Shown here piece by piece: positions 1 through 8,696 of a stretch of 29,790 nt of DNA. Position 1 is the stretch's first letter. Every line of letters starts with the position of its first letter. Under the pieces are notes generated by a model, which ran no database searches, was not told where the DNA came from, and was given only the letters and a program-made list of their open reading frames with translations. The position numbers and the translations under genes were made by a program. Location: IMG/VR virus record IMGVR_UViG_3300028384_000443, positions 1 through 29,790 of that record; one strand, given 5' to 3'. The DNA comes from a virus.

Positions 1-2
1 CA

Positions 3-854
3 TTTCCTTCTCGCACCCCATTAGAGACTAATGAAGTACGTGAAGCTAAAGAAAAGCTACGCAACTTAGGTTTGTCTGTTGATGATCCTGCGTTTATGAG
101 AGAGTTGTTAACTACGTTGTCAGGTACTGATAACATTATTGCAGCATTACAGGGTGGTATAGAAGCTACTGGTGATGTGTCAGCTAATGTTAGTAATCAA
201 TTACGTGAAGCATACTTTAACTTTATCAATGAAGCTGTAGTGTTACCTCAAGCTGCTAACCGTCCATTGATTTATCAAGATCCAAGATACTCAATGTTCA
301 ACCAGTTCCAAGGTTTCATATCTACATTCTCAGCTAACCACATACCTCGTATGTATGATGAGTACTTACGTCGTGGTTCTCCTGCAATGAAGTACAACAC
401 ATACGCTATGATGATGACTATGATTATGTTAGGTTTTGCATCACAGTATCTAAAGGATCTTATCAAGCATGGTAAGATTACCTATATCTTTACGGAAGAA
501 GATTTACCTGGGATCTTAGAATCAAATCCATACTTAGATCCTAATGAAATGATCCAACGTGGATTGACATCTACAGGTATCATTGGTGTAGCTGAACGTC
601 CATTAGAGTGGATGTTCCCTATCTATGAACAACGTACTAGTGGTCCTGTTGATTGGTTCACTACAACGTTAGCAGGTGAGTCTGCAATGCTTTCTAATCT
701 AGGACGGATGGGTAAAGCTGCAGGTAAGTTTATTGAAGGTGAAGGTGAAGAAGGATTGTACCAAACCTTTAAGATGAGTCCTGTAACTGGACCATTTACA
801 GCAAGTAACAAAGCATTATCTAAGGAGATAGTGGATTTAATTGGAGGTGACTGA
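3..854 (+). CDS. C-terminal end of a large internal virion / DNA-ejection-type protein (5' truncated)
   Basis: The frame is open from base 3 with no stop, so the 260-aa reading from the TTG at 72 is only the tail of a longer protein that starts before the window. It contains a Gln/Asn/Pro stretch (VLPQAANRPLIYQDPR), a possible membrane-active Met-rich hydrophobic segment (MMMTMIMLGFASQYL, near bases 408-452) and a Gly/Glu-rich segment before the end. Tails of this kind occur in giant structural or ejection proteins of marine podoviruses, but I assign the role from position and general resemblance only. The stop TGA shares one base with the ATG of the next gene (TGATG), so the two are translationally linked. 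No enzymatic motif is visible in this part. Confidence 0.7.
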   Translation, partial: FPSRTPLETNEVREAKEKLRNLGLSVDDPAFMRELLTTLSGTDNIIAALQGGIEATGDVSANVSNQLREAYFNFINEAVVLPQAANRPLIYQDPRYSMFNQFQGFISTFSANHIPRMYDEYLRRGSPAMKYNTYAMMMTMIMLGFASQYLKDLIKHGKITYIFTEEDLPGILESNPYLDPNEMIQRGLTSTGIIGVAERPLEWMFPIYEQRTSGPVDWFTTTLAGESAMLSNLGRMGKAAGKFIEGEGEEGLYQTFKMSPVTGPFTASNKALSKEIVDLIGGD

Positions 855-3800
855 TGTCAAAACGTATAGTTAGTGGTAAGGAAGTGGGGGTTAAAGATGA
901 ACTCGTCACTGTCAATACCCCAACTACACCAACAGAAGAACTACAACAACGCACACCTCAAGTTAATCCACTAGATAACTTTGGTAGTTTAGTTGAATCT
1001 GCTGTAGGTCCTGCAGAAAATTCATTTGATGCATACATTAATGAACAAGAACGTGCTGCTAAAGAAGAAGAATTAGCTCAGCAACAACAAGCTGAGGCAG
1101 CAACGTTAGATGATTTAATGGCTATTAACCAACAAGCTATTGAAGAGCAACAAGCAAGGCAACAAGCTGAAGAAACTGTGTCACCAATGGAGATGGTGCA
1201 AGATCCTGAAACAGGGATGTTTTCTAGTACTGGTAGTCGTATAGGTCAAGAGACAACTCAACCTTGGGACTTCAGAGTTAAGGGATCTTTTCAAGCACAA
1301 GGACGTGATGGTGGTTTGAATAATCGTGCTGTAGGTATGCAGGAGTACTTAAGTAATCCTGAGTCTACTATGAGAAGTCTTGTGTCAAATCGTGGTGGTA
1401 ACATTAATAAATTGTTTACCAACATGGGATTGTTTAATAATGAAATCAATATGATTGATCCTATGGCTGCTGCTATTATATCTATGACTACTGAAAACTA
1501 CATTGCTGATGTAGCTGAGGGTGAGACTAGATTAACTGCAGCTGAACAACCACGATCATTAGTGTTTATGGGCAGGGATGAAGCAGGTGAGTTTGTTAAG
1601 CTAGATGAACAAGATGTTCAAAGAGTACCAACTAAACCTGAAGATGTTAAGATTACTAAAGCAGCACAGAATGAACAGCTAGGTCGTCAGATATACCGTG
1701 ACATACAGAGAGCACGTAACTATCAATCAGGTCGTCCTGTTGATCAGTACACTGATATTAATCGTGATGATGCTACAGTGCTAGGTGATATGGCTAAGGA
1801 ATTCTTTTACGAAGCTAACAAACAACCTGATGGTTCGGAGCTGATAACCCGGACGGTTAACCCTGAGACTAAGCAGGTTGAGTTTGGTATATCTCCTGCA
1901 ATGTATGAGATGTTAAAGCAAGGTGCAGGATTCCGTAAGCGTTTGTTCAAACGTAAAGTTATTCGCCCTCAAAAACTACCAATGAAAAAGCTACGTGGTG
2001 ATACTAGACTTGAGCGTCGTCGTGTAACAGGTGGTCCTCAACGTCTAGCAGATCGTGTAGAAGAAGCTATGGATAACCAGAATAGTGTAGCTCATGTCGT
2101 TGATACAACACGACATAAGATACTCTTAGCTTCTGCGATACCTGCACTTATGGTTGCTAACAATAGTATGTTAGAATCTGATCCTGTGTTACAAGCATTT
2201 GGTAATGCAGCAGGTGTTGGTAGTGATAAGCTAAATGAGTATCGTGCTACAGAAACTTATGAAAGACGTAAGGTTGAAGCTGATCCTAACTATAGATCAG
2301 ACTATGATGCTGATGAACAGATCAGAGTAAAGCGTAATGATTTAGCACAACAATTGTTTGGTATTGCTACTGAACGTGGTAGTGCTAACTACTTAACTTA
2401 TTACCTACAATCTTTTGCAGGTCGTATGGCTGTACAACAATCACACTTTGATCCTATGACAGGTAAGATGGTTAGATTTGTTACACGATCAGCTGTACCT
2501 ACTGCATTAGTTCCTGGGTCTAAACTTACTAATGAAACTGCATGGGATGCATATGCTTTAGTTATTGGTCTTAACGGCATTAGTGCTATGACTCGCAAAG
2601 AACGTCAACGTGCTATGAAAGATCAAGCAGCTAAGCTTGAAGCTTGGGGTAAAGAACTTCAGAATATCTATGGAAAGATTGATGATGCACAGGTTGAAGC
2701 TGTAGCTGATGCTATTGCTAAGGGTGTTAATCCTAAAAGCCCTGAGTTCCCTAAACTTCCTATGCCTGAGTTTGATGTTAACAATCAGACACACATGGAG
2801 ATACTAGAAGAAGTTAATGATCGTGGTGAAGATGGCTTTGCATTCATTGATGGACTGATGGATTTTGCAAAGTTCCAAGATGCTCAACGTAATAATCGTA
2901 CACACTACTCATACATTAACCCAACAGTTGATGGTAAAACTAATGGTCTTGCAGCTAATGCAATGCAGTTAGGTGATATGACATTGGCTAATATGGTTGG
3001 TGTAACTAGATCAGAAGGATCTATGTATGCAGTAGATCAGGATAAGGATATCCGTGATGTGTTAGCTGAAACTCTTACTGGTCCTAATGGTATTCTTGAA
3101 AGAAAGATTCCAGGGTCTATTGATCCAGAGGATGCACAAAAGCTTAGAGCTTATGCTAAGGTATTGTTTTCATACAGACCTCTTAATAAAGAGACTACTA
3201 TGACTTATGGTTATGGTAAACTAATGGAAACATTTGGAGAGTTGCTTGACAAGTATGGATACTTGATTGCAGAAGATGCTAAGACTAAACACATTGCACC
3301 AATACATCAATGGCTCACAGGGTTAGATAAAGAAACTAAAGCTAAATATAACGGTTGGTTAATGTCTACATATGCACAAGGTATGGTAGAGGTTATGTCT
3401 GCTGAAGGTGTAGAGTCTCGATTCTTAATGTGGGGTGTTGCTACGCTAAGTGCAATTGCAGATGTACCATTCTCTATTAGATCACCTATGGGACATTGGA
3501 TGTCTTACGGTGGTATGGTTAGAGATCCTAGTAAAGATGTTGATGTTAAGTATGGTGTTCGCCCTATCGGTGAAACTAAACGTACTGAGCGTAAAGCATT
3601 TATCTATGGGTCTAAGCCATCCGCTGCTGCAGGTAAGTCTAGATCTCGTTATAGCGTAAAGGAAAGTGACGCTGAGCTTATAGATAAGACAGGTAAAGCT
3701 ACAGATGTTAAAGAAGGAATTGGTTATCGTGAGTTCTATGAAGAAGTTGGTGGTGCTGCGTGGGGTGCTGCTGCTGTAGGTCCTATCCAATCTGTTGATG

Positions 3801-4450
3801 GAGCAACAGTTGTATCAGTATTCTCAGGTAAGTCTTGGGATAAACTTAATGCTAACACTAAAGGTAACCCTTATGTTATGCAAGTGTATGATGCATTCAA
3901 GACTGATATTGGTAGTTTAGATACTCTTTACAATGAAGTTAATAATAACTGGTTTGATATCAATATGGAGTGGTCATACTTGAAAGAAGCTAAGCGAGCT
4001 TACAAGAGAGCTAAAGCTGCATTTGAAGAATCATTTAAAGATATGCCTAAAGATGCACGTGTTAACCTTAGTGATTACAAGATGATTGATTCATTGTTAA
4101 GTGATGAAGATGGTGTGACTAAGAAAGGAGCACCTAAACGATTAGTTAAGAAGATAGCTAAGCTCACACCTTACTTGAATGGATATCGAGATGGTATGGA
4201 TCGTTGGTTAGAAGCTGAGCAGTTTGCTTTAAGTATTATGAAGGCTAGTAATTTAAACAGTCAGTCATACGGCATGGTTCCTGTGCGTGATATAAAAGTA
4301 TTCTACTTACAGATGTTTAAACTTCTTAATCTTGAAGGCAGATTAGACTACATGATTAAGCTTACAGAGAAACGTAAAGCTGAATTAAAAGCTAAAGTTA
4401 AATCTCAGATAGCTAAAGGTGAATTGATAGCACAATATCATGACCATTAA
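854..4450 (+). CDS. Candidate virion-associated single-subunit RNA polymerase (N4 vRNAP / T7 RNAP superfamily)
   Basis: A 1198-aa protein in the structural module, started by GGAGG six bases before the ATG. The motifs of a T7-type polymerase appear in the right order. S520-F-A-G-R524 stands in the DxxGR position and is followed by FDPMTGKMVR, like T7 FNPQGNDMTKG. Motif A is V-D693-G-K-T-N-G, with D693 as the first metal ligand. Motif B is R775-x3-K779-x7-Y787-G788, exactly the T7 R627/K631/Y639/G640 spacing. Motif C is V-Y1012-D1013-A-F-K-T-D, with D1013 matching T7 D812 and Tyr replacing His811. A-to-B is 86 residues and B-to-C is 234 (94 and 181 in T7; longer in N4 vRNAP from memory). Residues 1-180 are Gln/Glu-rich without polymerase motifs and may serve packaging or ejection. 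The location after an ejection-type gene suggests that it travels in the capsid and transcribes incoming DNA. Catalytic family: fairly sure. Virion location: inference. Confidence 0.75.
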   Translation: MSKRIVSGKEVGVKDELVTVNTPTTPTEELQQRTPQVNPLDNFGSLVESAVGPAENSFDAYINEQERAAKEEELAQQQQAEAATLDDLMAINQQAIEEQQARQQAEETVSPMEMVQDPETGMFSSTGSRIGQETTQPWDFRVKGSFQAQGRDGGLNNRAVGMQEYLSNPESTMRSLVSNRGGNINKLFTNMGLFNNEINMIDPMAAAIISMTTENYIADVAEGETRLTAAEQPRSLVFMGRDEAGEFVKLDEQDVQRVPTKPEDVKITKAAQNEQLGRQIYRDIQRARNYQSGRPVDQYTDINRDDATVLGDMAKEFFYEANKQPDGSELITRTVNPETKQVEFGISPAMYEMLKQGAGFRKRLFKRKVIRPQKLPMKKLRGDTRLERRRVTGGPQRLADRVEEAMDNQNSVAHVVDTTRHKILLASAIPALMVANNSMLESDPVLQAFGNAAGVGSDKLNEYRATETYERRKVEADPNYRSDYDADEQIRVKRNDLAQQLFGIATERGSANYLTYYLQSFAGRMAVQQSHFDPMTGKMVRFVTRSAVPTALVPGSKLTNETAWDAYALVIGLNGISAMTRKERQRAMKDQAAKLEAWGKELQNIYGKIDDAQVEAVADAIAKGVNPKSPEFPKLPMPEFDVNNQTHMEILEEVNDRGEDGFAFIDGLMDFAKFQDAQRNNRTHYSYINPTVDGKTNGLAANAMQLGDMTLANMVGVTRSEGSMYAVDQDKDIRDVLAETLTGPNGILERKIPGSIDPEDAQKLRAYAKVLFSYRPLNKETTMTYGYGKLMETFGELLDKYGYLIAEDAKTKHIAPIHQWLTGLDKETKAKYNGWLMSTYAQGMVEVMSAEGVESRFLMWGVATLSAIADVPFSIRSPMGHWMSYGGMVRDPSKDVDVKYGVRPIGETKRTERKAFIYGSKPSAAAGKSRSRYSVKESDAELIDKTGKATDVKEGIGYREFYEEVGGAAWGAAAVGPIQSVDGATVVSVFSGKSWDKLNANTKGNPYVMQVYDAFKTDIGSLDTLYNEVNNNWFDINMEWSYLKEAKRAYKRAKAAFEESFKDMPKDARVNLSDYKMIDSLLSDEDGVTKKGAPKRLVKKIAKLTPYLNGYRDGMDRWLEAEQFALSIMKASNLNSQSYGMVPVRDIKVFYLQMFKLLNLEGRLDYMIKLTEKRKAELKAKVKSQIAKGELIAQYHDH

Positions 4451-4455
4451 GAGAT

Positions 4456-4510
4456 AAAAAAAAATACCCCCAAGGTAATCCATTAGGACTATCTTGGGGG
4501 TTTATTTTTT
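4456..4510. terminator. Bidirectional intrinsic terminator between convergent transcription units
   Basis: A near-perfect hairpin: arm 4467-4481 (CCCCCAAGGTAATCC), loop ATTA, arm 4486-4500 (GGACTATCTTGGGGG), with one G-T pair and one mismatch. An A-run (4456-4464) precedes it and a T-run (4501-4510) follows it, so it can end transcripts from both the rightward structural genes and the leftward replication genes. The leftward gene at 4509 stops within the T-run. Confidence 0.93.
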
Positions 4511-4727
4511 ACTTGATTAGTTTATCATAATCAGGTTTATCTAAGTATGGTTTTAGTTTTTGTATTTGTTCTTTGTGAAGTTTAGGATCTACATCACGAT
4601 CAAGTTGTGCTTGAATAATATCCACAGTGTATGCAATACGTTCTGGGAATCCTAGAGTTTGACACACATCCATGTCGTCATAATTAGTAAGACCTTTGAG
4701 TGTGTTGATGTTATAATTCTTTGACAT
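4509..4727 (-). CDS. Small hypothetical protein, last gene of the leftward operon
   Basis: 72 aa, started at MSKNYNIN because AGGAGG lies four to five bases before that ATG; the longer GTG-started reading would enter the RNA polymerase stop. It is soluble and charged, with a helical C-terminal half rich in Asp and Lys. I do not recognise a family. It follows the T7-like RNA polymerase by 11 bases and is the last gene before the shared terminator. Confidence 0.75.
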   Translation of the reverse strand: MSKNYNINTLKGLTNYDDMDVCQTLGFPERIAYTVDIIQAQLDRDVDPKLHKEQIQKLKPYLDKPDYDKLIK

Positions 4728-4738
4728 TATACCTCCTG

Positions 4739-6904
4739 TCACGCAAAGAAGTAGTCTGACTTCTTTACTTTATTAATATCTAAAGTACCTAACTCAGGTC
4801 TTTCTATAATTCCTTCATAGGTATTTAATATGCTACGTTCAATAACTTCATAGTAGTTATCCTGATCGTACATCTGTACGAATATATGTTTAGTTAAGTC
4901 AAGTAGATCATCTACTTCACTAGCATGTGTAGAATAGCTATCATGGATAGCACCAAAGGCACCACCCCAGTTAGCAATAACCAAAGCCATGTGACTTGCA
5001 TCAAGACTATGGATATAGTTTGGAGAGATACCACAAGCAAATCCTCGTTTGTCTACTGAGTCTGTTTCAACAACAGCTCTGTGTGTAATCAGACCACGTT
5101 TACCATAACCTGCTATTGTGCCCTTCTGGGTTATAGACTTAGTATGATAGTTGTAGTATTCAACAAAGAAACCAGATGGTGTTACCCACCTGATGTTGTC
5201 ATCTGTTTCTACAATAGCTGCTGCTAGTTTCTGAAGATACTTCATAGTCTTTAGTGGACCAGTACATGTCATCTCAATTGCTTTAATTAAATCTCTTGAG
5301 AATCCCATACACATTTTATCATCGATGCAGTACTGTTTATCCATACCTTCTTTACGTAGATCATTCACCATGTTCTCAGCAATCTTCTGAGCACCTGCAG
5401 AGTAAGCTCGTGTCATACTACCACGTTTAGATATACCTTTACGTATCTTCTTCATAGGCATACGACTCAGTATGTCAGATCTAGATTCATCTTTAGTAAT
5501 ACTAATGAGTCTCTTTGCTGTTTGAACATAGAAATCTTGTTGTATGTCTACAGGTACAAGACCTACAAGTTCACCTGTACGATAGTCTTTAGAGATAGCA
5601 CCTAAGTGCTGCCACCCGTTGTTACTACCATCGATTGGGATAGGTAGACCAGAGTAATACACACCATCTGAGATAATGTAGTTGTTAATCTCATGACACA
5701 CAGCAAGATAACTTACAGGTTTCTCTGCATTCATGTGTATGTTATTCAACTCAGCTGTTAATTGAATCTCAGTTAAGTGTTGCATTGTCCACTCAATACG
5801 ATCAGCTAACACCATCTTATCTACAGAGATATCTTCAAGACCTTCTGATTCTAAATAGGATTTATAATCTGCACTACACCATTCAGGGATCTGATCTATC
5901 TTATAACTCTGATTAAATGAACTAGCTGCGTGGATACACATCCAATCAAACCCACGTTCATCTACAGCTTTCTTCTCATGGAATAAGAAGAGTCCTCGTG
6001 CTGTATCAGAACCTTGGAAGTTAAACATTGTCTCTCTATTGTAGACTCTACCTCGATAGTCAAAGTCCATGAGTGAGTAGAACTTCTTACCTAATAACAT
6101 CTCAGCTTTACTTAGAGTAAAGTCCAACTCAATCTTCTTAGATCGTCTACGTTCTTCTTCATGTTTATCTTTACATGGTACATCAGTTACAATCTTCTCT
6201 GACTGTAGTTTAAGTGCATTGAATACTTCTTCATTGATACGCCAAGGAGTCTGCTGTAAATGGTTTATAGCCTTCATAGCTGGCATATCCTTTAGGCTTG
6301 CACACTTCTCATGCTGATCAAAGCTCCACCCCTTAACAATTGGGTAGCGTCCTACAATCTCACCATCTCTTTCTACACGTTGCATCACACCGTGTACGTC
6401 TTTAGGTCTATCAAAGACTGTACCTCGTAGCCTATACTTGGATAGTTCTTCTGGCATCTGACCAAAATCCCTAACCCATTTATCAGTTACTGTAAGAATA
6501 GTGATAGAGTCTACAACATCTACTTCTTCCTTTTCTTTATTCTTAACTTTCTTTTTACCTAACACTCTACGTTCAATGTTGATGTATTCATTTTGATAGA
6601 ATGCTTCTATATACAAATCACCAATACGTACATGATCATTCCATTGGAGTTCATCATCGTACAAGAGTCGAGCTATCTCAACTCCTATCTTAGTGGATAC
6701 TTGAGTGAGCTTAGCTGTTCCTACTGGATCATCAGTTTTATCTCGTGTAAATGCATGACCTATAATGTCGTATGCAATCACACTTGTCTGTGGTAATATA
6801 GAATCTACATCACCATAATCTTTTAAGAATGCTACACCAAAGGAAGGCTTACCTCTTTGAGTAAGCTTCCCCTTAATGTAACCTTGAATGAGTTCTAAGC
6901 TCAT
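4739..6904 (-). CDS. T7-like single-subunit DNA-dependent RNA polymerase
   Basis: 721 aa from the ATG that follows GAGGACTGAT; an in-frame TTG four codons upstream overlaps the primase stop and is less likely. It shows D282-Y-R-G-R286 followed by FNFQGSDTARG, motif A P-I-D425-G-S-N-N-G-W-Q-H, motif B with K493 and Y501, and motif C I-H654-D655-S. In T7 these positions build the two-metal active site (D537, D812) and the nucleotide-binding O-helix (K631, Y639). The protein is about 160 residues shorter than the 883-aa T7 enzyme, mainly upstream of the palm, so the promoter-binding N-terminal domain is reduced. Two positions differ from T7: Lys489 (after Arg488) stands where R627 is, and Ser502 replaces G640. 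It probably transcribes middle and late genes from the T7-like promoters near 17230, 22665 and 23375. Confidence 0.96.
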   Translation of the reverse strand: MSLELIQGYIKGKLTQRGKPSFGVAFLKDYGDVDSILPQTSVIAYDIIGHAFTRDKTDDPVGTAKLTQVSTKIGVEIARLLYDDELQWNDHVRIGDLYIEAFYQNEYINIERRVLGKKKVKNKEKEEVDVVDSITILTVTDKWVRDFGQMPEELSKYRLRGTVFDRPKDVHGVMQRVERDGEIVGRYPIVKGWSFDQHEKCASLKDMPAMKAINHLQQTPWRINEEVFNALKLQSEKIVTDVPCKDKHEEERRRSKKIELDFTLSKAEMLLGKKFYSLMDFDYRGRVYNRETMFNFQGSDTARGLFLFHEKKAVDERGFDWMCIHAASSFNQSYKIDQIPEWCSADYKSYLESEGLEDISVDKMVLADRIEWTMQHLTEIQLTAELNNIHMNAEKPVSYLAVCHEINNYIISDGVYYSGLPIPIDGSNNGWQHLGAISKDYRTGELVGLVPVDIQQDFYVQTAKRLISITKDESRSDILSRMPMKKIRKGISKRGSMTRAYSAGAQKIAENMVNDLRKEGMDKQYCIDDKMCMGFSRDLIKAIEMTCTGPLKTMKYLQKLAAAIVETDDNIRWVTPSGFFVEYYNYHTKSITQKGTIAGYGKRGLITHRAVVETDSVDKRGFACGISPNYIHSLDASHMALVIANWGGAFGAIHDSYSTHASEVDDLLDLTKHIFVQMYDQDNYYEVIERSILNTYEGIIERPELGTLDINKVKKSDYFFA

Positions 6905-6912
6905 ATCAGTCC

Positions 6913-8565
6913 TCAACTATATGTGAAACCACCTGTACCTGACAGTCGTGTAGTTTCTGGATTATATAATGCGCTACCTGCATCACCAGTTTTACCTGTG
7001 AATCGTGACTTAAGTACACGCAATTGAATTGTGTTACGCTCAGTGTCATTCTGAGCTACTAGGTTACGTGCAAATGCAATGATGTCAAAGCTAATCTGTT
7101 TAATAGAACCAGAACCTTTGATGTCATCGATAGATGCAAGCTGACCTTCTTCAAATGATCTACCACCTAGTGCTTTACGTAGGTGAGAGATAAGACCTAA
7201 CCATACATTGTGTTTCTTTACAATCTTTAATAGGTCAGACATAACTTTATCTACAGCTTCATTACCAGATAGACCCTCAGCACCCTCTGATACAGCAATA
7301 GTAATGTGGTCAAGCACTAAGTACTTACACCCCATCAACGCCATGTATTCAATTTTATCGAGGAGCGAATCATCAGATACACTTCCTTGGTGATCGAGGA
7401 GAACAAGTCTTTCATCCTTAAACACCTTTTCATATCCTCTTCGTAGTTCCTCTTCTGTAACTGGAGGGTGTCCATGTAATGGTCGTTTAAGTGCCATGCT
7501 GATGAACTTCTCTGCGCTATCTCCGATAGATTCTTCCAAAGAAATGAGACCGACTTTATCTTCAGTCTTATCCAATAGATCAAGAACGATCTCTTTAATG
7601 ACAGTAGATTTACCACTACCAGTACCACTAGTGAATAGAGTAATCTCACCTTGACGAATACCTCCTAACTTTTCATTCAAACCACTTAAGCAATCAGGGT
7701 ATGGTACAGACTCTACATTCTGACGTTCTTTAAACTTATCCCATACAGCTTCACCTACAACAATACCTGCAGGACAATATGATTGTGCATCCCAGATAGC
7801 TGTGTTGACAGCCAGTGCTCCACTTTGTAGGTACAACTCTGACGGATCTTTAACAGGCAGCTTAGCAATCTTTACTTTATCAGCACCAATAATCTTTGCT
7901 GCTTGCTCTACTGCATTCTGACCTGCTTCATCTTGATCAAACATCAACACAACTTCTTTGAACTGACGTACCCAATCACGATTCTCAAGGATTGATTTAG
8001 TCATTGAAGCTGAAGGGATAGATACTACAGGGTAGAATCGATTGTACTTCTCGTACATAGATTGAGCTACAGTCATCGCATCTAGCTCACCTTCAGTGAT
8101 TACTAGTTTAGGACCACCACCTGCTACATTCTGACCAAATAGTTCTACACCTTTGAAGTCACCTACAACAGAGAAGTCTTTAGGTAATGCACGTTTCTTG
8201 TAGGCTACAACTGTACCATTCTTAGTATATGGATAGTAGTGAGCAGCAGGTTTGCCATCTTCATCTACCTCCATCTTCACACCGAAGTGATCTACGACTC
8301 GTTTAGTGATACCACGGCTGCTAATATTATAACTAGCGTAGTTAGTAATATCGGAGAGTCTATCAGTACTGATGAAGGGATTGGATTTAACATTGTTTAC
8401 AACTCCCATTTGGGTGTCCTCTGATTTAAAGTTAGTGTTACAAGAGAAGCAGTAGCTGCTACCATCTTCTCTGATTGCTCGTGCATCACTGCTGCCACAA
8501 GCTTTACATGGTTGTCTTGTTAATACAATTGGAGAGTTAGTTCCATTTGCGCTCGAAGATTTCAT
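6913..8565 (-). CDS. Primase-helicase, T7 gp4-like
   Basis: 550 aa. An N-terminal zinc ribbon C20-x2-C23-x15-C39-x2-C42 has the same spacing as T7 gp4. The TOPRIM primase core follows, with T-E158-G-E-L-D162 and F-D210-Q-D212 as metal-binding acids. A RecA-type hexameric helicase domain comes next: Walker A G-T-G-S-G-K319-S-T, a Walker B strand KYLVLDHI, and an SHLRK motif. The C terminus ends GGFTYS, a Phe-containing tail like the T7 gp4 end that contacts DNA polymerase, although it is less acidic. It would unwind DNA ahead of the polymerase and make lagging-strand primers. The start (8565) lies inside the preceding small gene, and the stop is eight bases before the RNA polymerase start. Confidence 0.97.
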   Translation of the reverse strand: MKSSSANGTNSPIVLTRQPCKACGSSDARAIREDGSSYCFSCNTNFKSEDTQMGVVNNVKSNPFISTDRLSDITNYASYNISSRGITKRVVDHFGVKMEVDEDGKPAAHYYPYTKNGTVVAYKKRALPKDFSVVGDFKGVELFGQNVAGGGPKLVITEGELDAMTVAQSMYEKYNRFYPVVSIPSASMTKSILENRDWVRQFKEVVLMFDQDEAGQNAVEQAAKIIGADKVKIAKLPVKDPSELYLQSGALAVNTAIWDAQSYCPAGIVVGEAVWDKFKERQNVESVPYPDCLSGLNEKLGGIRQGEITLFTSGTGSGKSTVIKEIVLDLLDKTEDKVGLISLEESIGDSAEKFISMALKRPLHGHPPVTEEELRRGYEKVFKDERLVLLDHQGSVSDDSLLDKIEYMALMGCKYLVLDHITIAVSEGAEGLSGNEAVDKVMSDLLKIVKKHNVWLGLISHLRKALGGRSFEEGQLASIDDIKGSGSIKQISFDIIAFARNLVAQNDTERNTIQLRVLKSRFTGKTGDAGSALYNPETTRLSGTGGFTYS

Positions 8566-8695
8566 CCTTAGTTAACCTCTTAGATCTTTTCTTCATTGTT
8601 TTAGTTAAGCGTTCTTCACGCTTGAGAGATTTAGAATCGTATGTCTCTTGTTCTTTAGCTGACATATCTTGATAATTATATGGTTTAATTTTCAT
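8537..8695 (-). CDS. Small basic hypothetical protein (52 aa) between nrdA and primase-helicase
   Basis: It begins with ATG one base after the nrdA stop (ATGATATG arrangement) and reads MKIKPYNYQDMSAKEQ to a TAA inside the primase gene, overlapping it by 29 bases. It is rich in Lys, Arg and Glu and predicted to be almost entirely helical. No known family is recognised. Support is the tight junction with nrdA, the filling of an otherwise empty 131-base gap, and coding-like composition. Confidence 0.65.
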   Translation of the reverse strand: MKIKPYNYQDMSAKEQETYDSKSLKREERLTKTMKKRSKRLTKDEIFERKWN

Positions 8696-8696
8696 A

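Noticed and set aside
3450-3790. Frames of 69 and 102 aa within the 1198-aa gene
   Set aside because: Out-of-frame shadows of a long gene with polymerase motifs running through.
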